From contig NZ_KE384300.1 in the NCBI RefSeq assembly GCF_000425065.1, positions 1 through 38,479 of the forward strand: DNA of 38,479 nucleotides, given 5' to 3'. Made by a program: the position numbers and the translations under genes. The notes below the pieces were generated by a model. It ran no database searches and was not told where the DNA came from. It saw only the letters and a list, made by a program, of their open reading frames with translations. This DNA is from Actinomadura rifamycini DSM 43936 (GTDB lineage Bacteria > Actinomycetota > Actinomycetes > Streptosporangiales > Streptosporangiaceae). The stretch's first letter is position 1; each line of letters starts with the position of its first letter. Of the stretch, positions 25,107-33,052 are shown piece after piece.

Positions 25107-25853
25107 ATGATGGTCGACATGGGCGGCGGTGCGGGCGGCGGCATGGGCGGCGGGACGAGTGCGGGCGCGACCGGCGGGACGGCACCCGGGGCGCGCCCGG
25201 GTCCCGGTTCCGGGGCGGACCCGGCGCACGGCCACGCCGCCGAGACCCGCGTGGACTTCACACCGGACGTCGACTTCACGCCCGACGTCACGGTGCGGCC
25301 CATCTGGCGGCTGCTGCTGCGCGGCCTCGGCGTGTACCTGCCCGGCTGGGAGCGGCCCGCCGGGGCGGCGCGCGTCCCGGGACGGGCGGGGGACGGCTTC
25401 GGCCCGCCCGCGTTCCTGGACGGCGAGGCGGGGTTCGGGCTCCAGGTGCCCGACCGGCGCCGCGGCCTGGAGCCCGACCGGGAAATCTACGTGCGGGGAC
25501 GGGAGAACCCCAGCTTCGGGATCGTGGTGGCGGGGCCGTCGGCGGCCGTCGGCAGCCGCGTCGTGGACGCGGCCGTCCTGCTGCGGTTCGCGCGGCGGCT
25601 CACCTTCGAGGAGCTGTTCGACACGGGGGACGCCGACTCCGTCCCGTACGCGGTGCGCGGCGCGCGCGCGGTCGAGAACGTCGTGTTCCTCGACCGCGCC
25701 GCGGGCGTCGGGCTGTGCGCGGAGGTCGACCCGGTGACGCGGGAGGTCCGCTGCCCGCTGTACGTCCGGATGGGGGACCCGGCGGAGCGGACGGTCCGGG
25801 CCTACGGCGTCGCGGCGCACGCGCTGCCTAGGGGGTCGCGGCCCACGCGGTGA
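25107..25853 (+). CDS. Uncharacterised protein with Gly-rich N-terminus
   Basis: A 248-residue protein that I do not recognise. Residues 1-45 are Gly/Ala/Pro-rich (MGGGAGGGMGGG and more). A duplicated VDFTPDVDFTPDV follows, then an apparently folded region of about 185 residues with strands such as FGLQVPDRR, FGIVVAGPS and VENVVFLDRAAGVGLC. No signal peptide. Start uncertain: ATG at 25107, 25110 or 25119. Its 3' end overlaps the convergent coiled-coil gene by 26 bp. Confidence 0.55.
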   Translation: MMVDMGGGAGGGMGGGTSAGATGGTAPGARPGPGSGADPAHGHAAETRVDFTPDVDFTPDVTVRPIWRLLLRGLGVYLPGWERPAGAARVPGRAGDGFGPPAFLDGEAGFGLQVPDRRRGLEPDREIYVRGRENPSFGIVVAGPSAAVGSRVVDAAVLLRFARRLTFEELFDTGDADSVPYAVRGARAVENVVFLDRAAGVGLCAEVDPVTREVRCPLYVRMGDPAERTVRAYGVAAHALPRGSRPTR

Positions 25854-27117
25854 GGTCCCACAGCTGGTGGGACGGCAGCCGGCGGAGCCGGTCGGCGGCC
25901 GCGGCGGGGTCCCAGAACACCTCGTCGCTCTCCAGTTCCAGCGACTGCCCGGCGGTCAGGACCGCGCACACCAGTTCGTCCCGGGTGCGGACGGCCATCA
26001 GCGGGCCGATCTGCGCGACGCCGCCGGAGCACTCGGCGAGGGTGCGCAGCAGCGCCTTCAGCGCCGCCTCGTCCTCGGGCGGGCGCGCCGGCTCCACGCC
26101 GGCGGGCATGCCGGGCTCGACGCGGGCGAGGCCGCGCCGCCCGCCGCCGTTCCCGGCGAGCCCGCCGTGCGGCAGGTCGGCGCCGGTCGAGATGAGCAGC
26201 GCGCTGAACGCGCCGGCGAGGTCGTCGGGGAGCTGCCCGCCGAGGAAGTAACGGCGGCGCTCGGGCGAGCCCGGTTCGAGGCCGTCCGCGCCCTCGGCGG
26301 TGCGGAAGCGGACGCTCAGCCGGTTCGCGCGGACGCACCGCTCGTAGACGTCGGTGAGGATGTCCTCGAGCTGGTCGTCGCGGGTCCACAGCCGTCCCGT
26401 CGCGGTGACGGCCGCGTCGCGCAGGTCGCCGCCCGGCGGGCCGCCGGACGGGCCGCCGGACGGGCCGCCCGGGGCGCCGCCGGACCCGGCGGGCAGGGCC
26501 CGGGGCGCGCCGCCGGTCAGCGCGGACGTGACGGCGTCGTCGAGCGCCCCCTCCGTGAACTGCAGCAGCTCGGCGACGATGTCCTCGACGTCCTCGAGCG
26601 TGCGGGTGAGGGTGCGCTGCAGCTCCAGGATCTCCGCGCCGCCGCGTTCGAGGTCGGCGAGCCGCTCCAGCGCGGTGTCGACCTGCTCGCGCACGTCCGC
26701 GGAGGCGTCGGCGCCGCCGGACCCGACGGCGTCCCGCACCGACGTCTCGATCTCCGCCAGCTTGCGGCGCAGCGCGGCGAGCGTGACGCGCTGCTGCTCC
26801 AGGTCGCGCAGCCGCCCCGCCTGGGTGCGGACGAACTCGTCCGCGCGGTGCACGACGTCCGCGAGCTCCTCGACGCGGCCGGTGGTGCGGCGGACGCGGT
26901 CGTCGAGGGCGGGCAGCACGTCCCGCTTCACCCGCGCGAGCTCGGCGGTGAGCTGCTCGCCGACCGTCACCAGGACGTTGTTCTGCTTGGTCACCTGCTC
27001 GTTCAGCTCGTCGACCCGGCGGGTGAACGCACGGGCCTGGTTCCGGCTCTGCCTGCCCGCGTAGAGTTCCAGGCCCCCGACCACGACGCACATCACGATC
27101 AGGACGACCGTCGTCAT
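25828..27117 (-). CDS. Membrane-anchored coiled-coil protein of unknown function
   Basis: A 429-residue protein with one N-terminal transmembrane helix (about 4-22, VVLIVMCVVVGGLELYAG). A long heptad-rich coiled coil follows (about 24-200), then a Gly/Pro-rich linker with three GGPSGG/GGPPGG-like repeats (about 205-230). The C-terminal ~200 residues look globular, with FWDPAAAADRLRRLPSHQLWDLTAW near the end. The architecture resembles RmuC-like or cytoskeletal anchors, but no nuclease motif is visible. It lies 169 bp downstream of the PknG operon on the same strand and may belong to it or have its own promoter. The ATG has a GAGGAG site. Confidence 0.65.
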   Translation of the reverse strand: MTTVVLIVMCVVVGGLELYAGRQSRNQARAFTRRVDELNEQVTKQNNVLVTVGEQLTAELARVKRDVLPALDDRVRRTTGRVEELADVVHRADEFVRTQAGRLRDLEQQRVTLAALRRKLAEIETSVRDAVGSGGADASADVREQVDTALERLADLERGGAEILELQRTLTRTLEDVEDIVAELLQFTEGALDDAVTSALTGGAPRALPAGSGGAPGGPSGGPSGGPPGGDLRDAAVTATGRLWTRDDQLEDILTDVYERCVRANRLSVRFRTAEGADGLEPGSPERRRYFLGGQLPDDLAGAFSALLISTGADLPHGGLAGNGGGRRGLARVEPGMPAGVEPARPPEDEAALKALLRTLAECSGGVAQIGPLMAVRTRDELVCAVLTAGQSLELESDEVFWDPAAAADRLRRLPSHQLWDLTAWAATP

Positions 27118-27286
27118 GGCACTCCTCGGGCCGGGGTGGCGATTACCGGAACGGATATAGATCGCGACCATAACTTACGATCATGTGCGCCGACCGGAAC
27201 TTACGTAACCGACTGATCTCACTGACTCGGCGGATTCATCCGTCTGGAAACGCCCGCGTGTCCCGTTCCCGGCCGGGTGCCGCGGA
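27118..27286 (-). promoter_or_regulatory. A+T-richer spacer with TTACGTAA palindrome
   Basis: A 169-bp gap between the glnH-like stop and the coiled-coil gene. The plus strand carries AACTTACG twice (about 27172-27179 and 27198-27205); the second is part of the palindrome TTACGTAA. TATATC on the minus strand could serve as a -10 element. No strong terminator hairpin is seen for the upstream operon, so read-through is possible. Confidence 0.35.
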
Positions 27287-28171
27287 TCACTCGCAGCCCT
27301 CGAACTGCGGGACGGTCTCCACCAGCTCCAGCTCGGTCGTCCCGAACCACCGCTCCAGGTGGATCGGGATCGTGTCGTCCTGGTACATCCGGGTGATCGC
27401 CTCGTTGACGGCCTCGCAGCCCTCCACGTCGCCGCGCCGTAGCGCGACGCCGTAGCGCTCGTCCGATATGGGGGCGTTCACGATCCGCATGGAGTGGCCG
27501 TCGGCGGCCGCCTCCCGCGCCAGGCCCGCCAAGATCAGGTCGTCGGTCGACACTGCGTCGAGCCGCCCCCGGACGAGCAGGTCGAGGCACTCGCCGTAGC
27601 CGCCGGCGTCCACCGGATCCGCGAGGACGCCCTGCTCGTCGCGGATGCGGGGGAACGACGTCGACCCGGCGACCCGGCAGACCTTTCGGCCCGCGAGGTC
27701 GTGGATGCTGCGGATCCGGGCGGCGTCGGCCTCGCGGACCATGAGGTCCTGGTGCGCGACGTAGTACGGACCCGCGAACGTCGCGTCCCGCTTTCGATCC
27801 GGTGTGATGGAGAAGCTGGCGACCACCAGGTCGACCTTGCCGTCCGCCAGGAGCTCCTCGCGGTTGTCGGAGGTCACTTCCCGGAGTCTCACGTTCGCGG
27901 CGTTGACGCCGAGGTTGCGGGCGATCTCCTTGGCGACGCGGATGTCGAAGCCCTGGAACGCGTCGTAGCCGTCGCCTTCGGCGACCCGCAGGCCGACGCC
28001 CGGCTGGTCCCGGTTGACGCCGATGACCAGTTCCTCCGCCCCGGCCACCGACTCGGCTTCGGCGGAGCCGACGCCGCAGGCGGCGGCGGCGAGCAGTGCC
28101 GCCGCCCCGAGCAGCGCGGCCCCCGCGCGCCGCGCCCGCCCCGTCCCGCCCGCGTTCGCGAAGCGCCGCAT
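27287..28171 (-). CDS. glnH: GlnH-like amino-acid-binding lipoprotein
   Basis: A 294-residue periplasmic-type solute-binding protein (SBP family 3). A signal peptide with lipobox LLAAAAC puts lipidation at C32. Typical blocks: GFDIRVAKEIA (74-84), DLVVASFSITPDRKRDATFAGPYY (114-137) and VCRVAGSTSFPRI (164-176). It has no ABC permease or ATPase neighbours, and instead follows a GlnX-like and a PknG-like gene, as in the mycobacterial glnH-glnX-pknG cluster. There GlnH binds aspartate, glutamate and related acidic amino acids and signals through GlnX. I infer a sensor role, not transport. The ligand is not proven by sequence. AGAGGA ribosome site. Confidence 0.8.
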   Translation of the reverse strand: MRRFANAGGTGRARRAGAALLGAAALLAAAACGVGSAEAESVAGAEELVIGVNRDQPGVGLRVAEGDGYDAFQGFDIRVAKEIARNLGVNAANVRLREVTSDNREELLADGKVDLVVASFSITPDRKRDATFAGPYYVAHQDLMVREADAARIRSIHDLAGRKVCRVAGSTSFPRIRDEQGVLADPVDAGGYGECLDLLVRGRLDAVSTDDLILAGLAREAAADGHSMRIVNAPISDERYGVALRRGDVEGCEAVNEAITRMYQDDTIPIHLERWFGTTELELVETVPQFEGCE

Positions 28172-28182
28172 CGTCCGTCCTC

Positions 28183-29721
28183 TCACTTCGACCACCGGTA
28201 CTCCGACAGGCGGGGCCAGACCCCGGCGAGCAGGAGCACGACGATGACGAGGCCCGCGACGGGCAGCACGCCGTACCAGCCGCGGGTGCCCGAGTCGCCC
28301 TCCTCGACGGCCTCGTCGAACGCGGCCTGGCGGATCTCCTCGAGCTCTTCCAGAGCCTCGTCGTACTGCCGGAACTGCGCGGTCAGCGCGCCCCGCGCCC
28401 GGACGGCGTCCGCGCGGCGGTCGCTCGCGACGAGCCGGCGCATCTCGTGGTCCCGCTGCTGGAACCGCCGGTACTCCTCGATCACGGTGCCGAACACGCC
28501 GGCGATCCGCGCCCGCGTCGCCGCGTCCTGGACCGGGCGGTTCGCCTCCGTGCCGAGGAACCCGAGGAAGTCGCTGCGGCCCGGCTCGTACTGCACGTCC
28601 TTCACGCCCGCGTTGTACTCGGCGAGGTTCCCGGCGTCCACGTAGAGGACCGTCTGCGACTTGCTCAGGTAGACCTGCTCGTAGGTGTCGGTCCGTCCCG
28701 GGTCGAGCAGGAACCGGGTCTGGTCGGCGGCGGCGTTGTTGCTGATGGCGCGCGTGCGCGACAGCGCCAGGACCGAGTCGAAACCCTGTTCCTTGGCCTT
28801 GCGCAGGCTCTCCGCCTGCCCCCACAGCATGAGGCCGCTCGCCGCGACCAGGGCGAGCGCGCCTGCCGTCGCCAGCGCCGCGCCCACGTTCAGCAGCCGC
28901 CGGAACCGCACGGCGAGGTGCACCTGGAGGGCGATCAGCGCCGCCAGCAGCAGGACGCCCACCGCGACCACCCAGGCCAGGCCGGTGAGCACCGCCGACC
29001 GCTGCCGTTCGTAGGTGTCGCGGACGAGCGCGCCGTTGTCGAGCGTGAGGTTGTACGCCTTCGGCAGCAGGTCCAGCTTCATCAGGTCGGTCGCCTCGCG
29101 GTAGACCGCCAGGACCTGCTCCGGCGGCGGCCCCGCCTGGTGCTGCGTCTGCCGCTCCAGCTGCAGCGCCTGCCCGGCGAGCCGCTCGTAGCGGGCGAGC
29201 GCGTCCACCAGCGCGCGGGCGGTGTCCTCCTCGGTGGGGTCGTCGGCGAGCTTGGCGGCCTCGATCAGCGCCTCCCCGGCCCGCAGCCGGTTCATGTCGT
29301 ACAGCTCCAGCGCCTCGGCCCGCGCCGCGGGCTCGGAGTCGCCCGCGAGCAGGGCGTTCGCGAGCTGCGCGTCCATGTCGGTGAGCTGGGAGTACAGGTC
29401 GCCGGTCGCGACGACCTGCGGGCCCGCGTCGTGCCCGATCACCCGCATCCCCTCGCGGGCCTGCGCGATCGTCGCCGCGGTGGCCGCGAGGAGCGCCAGC
29501 AGCACGACGACGACCAGCGCCGACAGGACGCGGACGCGGGACGCGGCGGTGCGCGGCAGGACCCGGCGCAGCCCGGTCGGCGCCGGGACGGGCGGCGCCA
29601 GCAGGCGCCGCGAGGTCGGCGGGCGCGCGGGCGGTTCCGCGTGCGCGGGCGCCTGCGGGGCGCCCGCGGCGCCGGTCGCGTCCGGGGCCGCCGGCGCGGC
29701 CGTCCGCTCGACGGCGGTCAC
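28183..29721 (-). CDS. glnX: GlnX-like four-helix membrane signal transducer
   Basis: A 512-residue membrane protein. A Pro/Ala-rich cytoplasmic N-terminus (1-60) is followed by transmembrane helices at about 64-87, 243-267, 278-300 and 481-501. Two helical extracytoplasmic domains lie at about 88-242 and 301-480, resembling four-helix-bundle sensor domains. This topology and gene order match GlnX, which links GlnH to PknG in mycobacteria. It lacks any output enzyme domain, so signalling would go through contact with a cytoplasmic partner, presumably the kinase. GTG start overlaps the FHA gene (GTGA). It ends 11 bp before the glnH-like gene. Confidence 0.75.
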   Translation of the reverse strand: MTAVERTAAPAAPDATGAAGAPQAPAHAEPPARPPTSRRLLAPPVPAPTGLRRVLPRTAASRVRVLSALVVVVLLALLAATAATIAQAREGMRVIGHDAGPQVVATGDLYSQLTDMDAQLANALLAGDSEPAARAEALELYDMNRLRAGEALIEAAKLADDPTEEDTARALVDALARYERLAGQALQLERQTQHQAGPPPEQVLAVYREATDLMKLDLLPKAYNLTLDNGALVRDTYERQRSAVLTGLAWVVAVGVLLLAALIALQVHLAVRFRRLLNVGAALATAGALALVAASGLMLWGQAESLRKAKEQGFDSVLALSRTRAISNNAAADQTRFLLDPGRTDTYEQVYLSKSQTVLYVDAGNLAEYNAGVKDVQYEPGRSDFLGFLGTEANRPVQDAATRARIAGVFGTVIEEYRRFQQRDHEMRRLVASDRRADAVRARGALTAQFRQYDEALEELEEIRQAAFDEAVEEGDSGTRGWYGVLPVAGLVIVVLLLAGVWPRLSEYRWSK

Positions 29722-30461
29722 GGCGCCTCCCCTCGGGTCAGGGTGATGGTGGTCCAGGCGCCCACGTGGATCCGGTCTCCCTCGGCCAGCGGAACCTCCG
29801 TGTTCAGCGGGATCGGGTCCATGGACCCGTTCAGGTACGTGCGGTTGGTGGAGCCCGGATCGACGAGCGTCCAGGACCCGTCCGGCTTGGCCAGGAGGAC
29901 CGCGTGGACCTTCGAGACGCCCGGGTCCTCCGGGGGCTCCCGCAGGTCGATCTCGGGCGGCGTCGGCTGCGTGGAGCTGCGCCGGCCGATGCGGACCTGC
30001 CCGGACGCCAGCGGGATCCGCCGCTGCGGCGCGTACGGCGGGAACACCAGCGTCCCCGAGTCGGGGCCCTCCTCGGCGAGGACGGCGTTGAAGTACTCGC
30101 GGTCGGCGTCGACGACGGCCGTCCACGCGGCCGCCGGGGCCGCCTGCGCGCCCGCCGCCGCGCCCGACGACGCGCCCTGCGCGCCCGCCGACGGAGGCGA
30201 CGCGGGCGTCGAGGGCGGCAGCGGCGGGACGGCGGGCGGATGTTCGAGATCGCGCGTCGGGCGGCCGCCGCCCGCGACGAAGTCGTACCCGCAGCCCTCG
30301 CAGAACCGGTCGGTGCCGGGCAGGCCGCAGTCGGGGCACGGCGTGCCGCCGTCCGGCCCGCCCCCACCGGAGGGCGGCGCGGCCCCGGCGCCGATCGCCG
30401 TGCCGCACATGTCGCAGAAGTCCGCCGACTGCGAGGTGTGGCCGCTCGGGCAGATCGCCAT
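29718..30461 (-). CDS. Zinc-ribbon FHA-domain protein (GarA-like reader)
   Basis: A 247-residue protein. The N-terminus has a cysteine module (C4, C16, C19) and a zinc ribbon CPDCG...CEGCG (C42, C45, C54, C57). A Pro/Ala linker (65-110) follows, then a conserved-looking segment and a C-terminal FHA domain (about 155-240) with R160 (IGRRSS), SKVHA (183-187) and STNRTYLNG (204-212), the phosphothreonine-binding residues. GarA, the FHA target of PknG, has no zinc ribbon. Its N-terminal ETTS phosphorylation motif is not seen here, so control would have to differ. The ATG is two bases from the VWA stop. Confidence 0.82.
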   Translation of the reverse strand: MAICPSGHTSQSADFCDMCGTAIGAGAAPPSGGGGPDGGTPCPDCGLPGTDRFCEGCGYDFVAGGGRPTRDLEHPPAVPPLPPSTPASPPSAGAQGASSGAAAGAQAAPAAAWTAVVDADREYFNAVLAEEGPDSGTLVFPPYAPQRRIPLASGQVRIGRRSSTQPTPPEIDLREPPEDPGVSKVHAVLLAKPDGSWTLVDPGSTNRTYLNGSMDPIPLNTEVPLAEGDRIHVGAWTTITLTRGEAP

Positions 30462-30463
30462 GC

Positions 30464-31810
30464 TCAGCCCTTCTGGGCGCGGTTGTTGACGGTCTCGTCC
30501 TTCCGGGTGCGGACGGTCTTGGTGGACCGGGTGTCGAGCGACATCTCGTCGGCCTTGTCGACGTTCTTCTTCAGCCGGACGGTGCCGGTGGCGGGGTCGA
30601 CGACGTCCACGACCTTGCGCAGCAGCGAGGTGATCTCCTCGTTGCCGGCCGCGTCGGCGAGCACGACCGCCCGGCCGAGCCGCGCCGTCGCGGTGTCCTC
30701 GTCGCCGCGCTCGCGGGCCTGCAGGCCCTCCTGGATCGCGACCGCCAGCTCCGCCTGCCCGGTGTAGTGCGCGACCCGCTCGTTGATCCGCGTCGAGCGC
30801 GCCTCGTCGTCCGTCCACTCGGCGAGGACGTTGCCGGTCGCGAGGACCTGCGCCTCCTCCCCGGGCGGGCCCGGCACGACGAGCTTGACCCACACCGCCC
30901 GCATCACCTTGCCGACCTCGCCGGGCGGCAGCTCCACGCACACGTGGTAGTCGCGGCTCTCCTCGCCCCACGCGCCCAGCGGGTAGTCGCCGGCCTGCGG
31001 CGGCACCTCGACGCGGCGGCCGGTGAGGTCCTCCACGGTCGGCAGGACCTGCTTGACGAACTTCAGCTTCGCCGTCTGCGGGGTCTGCAGGCGCAGCGCC
31101 ACGTCCGCGACGGTCTTGCCCATCGCCGCCTCCGTCATCGCCTGGAAGTCGGCGACGAGCCCGGCCGGGTCGCGGACGATGTCGACGCCGCCGAGCAGCG
31201 CCGACGCCACCTTGCGCAGCTCGGCGACCTCCCAGTCGGTGCCGACGCCGCGGCAGTCGCAGATGAACCGGCCCTCGCAGCGGAACAGGACGGCGTCGAG
31301 CTGCTCGGGCGTCTCGTGCTGGTTCTTGCCGTCGGTCAGCAGGATCGCGTGCCGGATGCCCTCCCGGTCGGCGAACAGCTCGTCGGCGAGCCGCAGCCAC
31401 GACCCGATCGCGGTGCCGCCGGACGCGCGCAGCCGGCCGAGCGCCTCCTTGGCCAGCCGGCGGTTCTCGTCGTTCGCCGGGACGAGCCCGGGCCGCTCCG
31501 GGAACACCATCGTCGCGACGTTCGAACCGGACACGACCGCGAACTCGACGCCGTCCCGCAGCGTGTCCACGGCGACCTGCGCGGCCTCGACGGCGGCGCG
31601 CAGCTTGGTGTCCGGGTAGGACATCGAGCCGGACGTGTCGATGATGACGACCTCGGACGCGCGCGTCGCGGGCCCGGCGGCGAGGACCGCGCCGCCCTCC
31701 CCGCCCGCGGCGCTCGCCTCGACCGAGACGATGGCGTGCACCTCGCGGCCGCCCTCGGGCAGGTACTTGTTCTGGTCGACCTTGACGGTGAACTGCGGCT
31801 GCTCGCTCAT
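30464..31810 (-). CDS. VWA-domain protein
   Basis: A 448-residue soluble protein with a von Willebrand factor A domain (about 52-225). The metal site is intact: DTSGS (58-62), T133 (GGTAIGS) and D160 (LLTDGKNQ). A beta-rich region (about 230-345) and a helical C-terminal part (about 350-448) follow, the latter with a TPR-like AIQEGLQARERGDEDTATARLGRAVVLA. Such VWA proteins bind partners through Mg2+. No signal peptide, so it acts in the cytoplasm, possibly as scaffold for the kinase or phosphatase. A C178/C184/C186 cluster is unexplained. ATGA overlap with the phosphatase gene. Confidence 0.82.
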   Translation of the reverse strand: MSEQPQFTVKVDQNKYLPEGGREVHAIVSVEASAAGGEGGAVLAAGPATRASEVVIIDTSGSMSYPDTKLRAAVEAAQVAVDTLRDGVEFAVVSGSNVATMVFPERPGLVPANDENRRLAKEALGRLRASGGTAIGSWLRLADELFADREGIRHAILLTDGKNQHETPEQLDAVLFRCEGRFICDCRGVGTDWEVAELRKVASALLGGVDIVRDPAGLVADFQAMTEAAMGKTVADVALRLQTPQTAKLKFVKQVLPTVEDLTGRRVEVPPQAGDYPLGAWGEESRDYHVCVELPPGEVGKVMRAVWVKLVVPGPPGEEAQVLATGNVLAEWTDDEARSTRINERVAHYTGQAELAVAIQEGLQARERGDEDTATARLGRAVVLADAAGNEEITSLLRKVVDVVDPATGTVRLKKNVDKADEMSLDTRSTKTVRTRKDETVNNRAQKG

Positions 31811-33006
31811 CGGCGCTGCTCCGTGCTCGGGGAACGGTCGGGGGAGGGGAGGGGGACCACGGCCACGGTGATGTTGTCGCGGCCGCCCGCGTCGAGGGCG
31901 TGCCGCACCAGCGTCCGGGCGGTGCCCAGCGGATCGGCCGCGGGATCGGCGGCGGGATCGGCGGGCAGGAGCGCCCGCAGGTCCCCGGCGGCGGGGAAGT
32001 AGTTCCACAGCCCGTCGCTGCAGACCAGGAGCGTGCCCGGTCCGGACGGGCGGAACGACGCGACGTGCGGGGCGACGTCCCCGGCGTCCGCGCCGAGCCA
32101 CGCCGTGATGACGTGCGCGTTCGGGTGCGCCTCGGCCTCGGCCTCGGTCAGCGCGCCCTCGGCGACCATGATCGCGGCCCAGGAGTCGTCCTCGGTGAGC
32201 CGCCTGGACGCCGCGAGCCCGACCGGCCCCGCCTGCCCGTCCGGGCGGTCCCGCCCGTCCGGCGCGCCCGCGCCTTCGGGCTCGTCGGCGGCGAGCCAGT
32301 AGGCGCGGCTGTCGCCGACCCACCCGACGGTGACGGTCCCGCCGCGGGTCACGGCCGAGACGTAGGTGCACGACGGGGCGTCGTCCTCGGACGCGGCCAG
32401 CCCGGCGACGGCCCGCGCCGCCGCGAGCGCCGCCGCGCGCGTGGCGTCCGCGGGGTCCTCGCCCGCGTCCAGCCGGGACGCCAGCTCGGCGGCGCCGGTG
32501 TCGGCCGCCGCGCGGGACGCCTCCTCGGGACGCCGCGACGACCCCACCCCGTCCGACACCACGGCCGCGATCCCGGCGGCGTGGACGGCGAGGGCGAGCG
32601 CGTCCTCGTTGCGGCTGTAGCGCAGGCCGCGGTCGCTCACCCCGGCGACGGCGGCCCCGGCGCCGGCGCCCGCGGGCAGCGCCGTCTCCACGTGGTCGCG
32701 GTCGGCGGGCTGCCGCAGCCCGCAGGTCTCGCAGTAGCCGTCGCCGTCGATCGCGGTGCCGCCGCACCCCGTGCAGGGCGGCGCGGTCGCGGCGCGGCGG
32801 CGCGCCAGCGACGCCGTGCTGATCCGGAAGGTGCGGCCCTCGCGGCCCGCGCGGACCTCCGCGCCCGCCGGCGCCGGCACCGGCACGGGCGCGCCGCCGA
32901 GGCGGTGCCCGCACCCCTCGCAGAACGCGTCGCCCGCGTACACCATCTCGCCGCAGGCGGGGCAGGAGAGCTCCGCGGCCTTGGCACCTGTCTTGTCGTG
33001 GGTCAC
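31807..33006 (-). CDS. PP2C-family Ser/Thr phosphatase with two zinc ribbons
   Basis: A 399-residue phosphatase. Two N-terminal zinc ribbons (C15, C18, C29, C32 and C78, C81, C92, C95) flank a segment of about 45 residues. The PP2C domain (about 118-385) has the metal and catalytic positions RNED (D135), SDG (D152), GDSRAYW (D232), SDGLW (D331) and GGRDNIT (D377), so it should be active. It lies directly after the kinase gene (46-bp gap), a natural antagonist. GTG start with a weak ribosome site; the 3' end overlaps the VWA gene. Confidence 0.88.
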   Translation of the reverse strand: MTHDKTGAKAAELSCPACGEMVYAGDAFCEGCGHRLGGAPVPVPAPAGAEVRAGREGRTFRISTASLARRRAATAPPCTGCGGTAIDGDGYCETCGLRQPADRDHVETALPAGAGAGAAVAGVSDRGLRYSRNEDALALAVHAAGIAAVVSDGVGSSRRPEEASRAAADTGAAELASRLDAGEDPADATRAAALAAARAVAGLAASEDDAPSCTYVSAVTRGGTVTVGWVGDSRAYWLAADEPEGAGAPDGRDRPDGQAGPVGLAASRRLTEDDSWAAIMVAEGALTEAEAEAHPNAHVITAWLGADAGDVAPHVASFRPSGPGTLLVCSDGLWNYFPAAGDLRALLPADPAADPAADPLGTARTLVRHALDAGGRDNITVAVVPLPSPDRSPSTEQRR

Positions 33007-33052
33007 GGCGTCGTCCGAATCTGCAGCGGGGGCGGGGAGGCGGGGGGACGGG

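Noticed and set aside
27287..28171. GlnH-like gene as part of an amino-acid ABC transporter
   Set aside because: No permease or ATPase of that type is adjacent; the linked membrane gene has GlnX topology.
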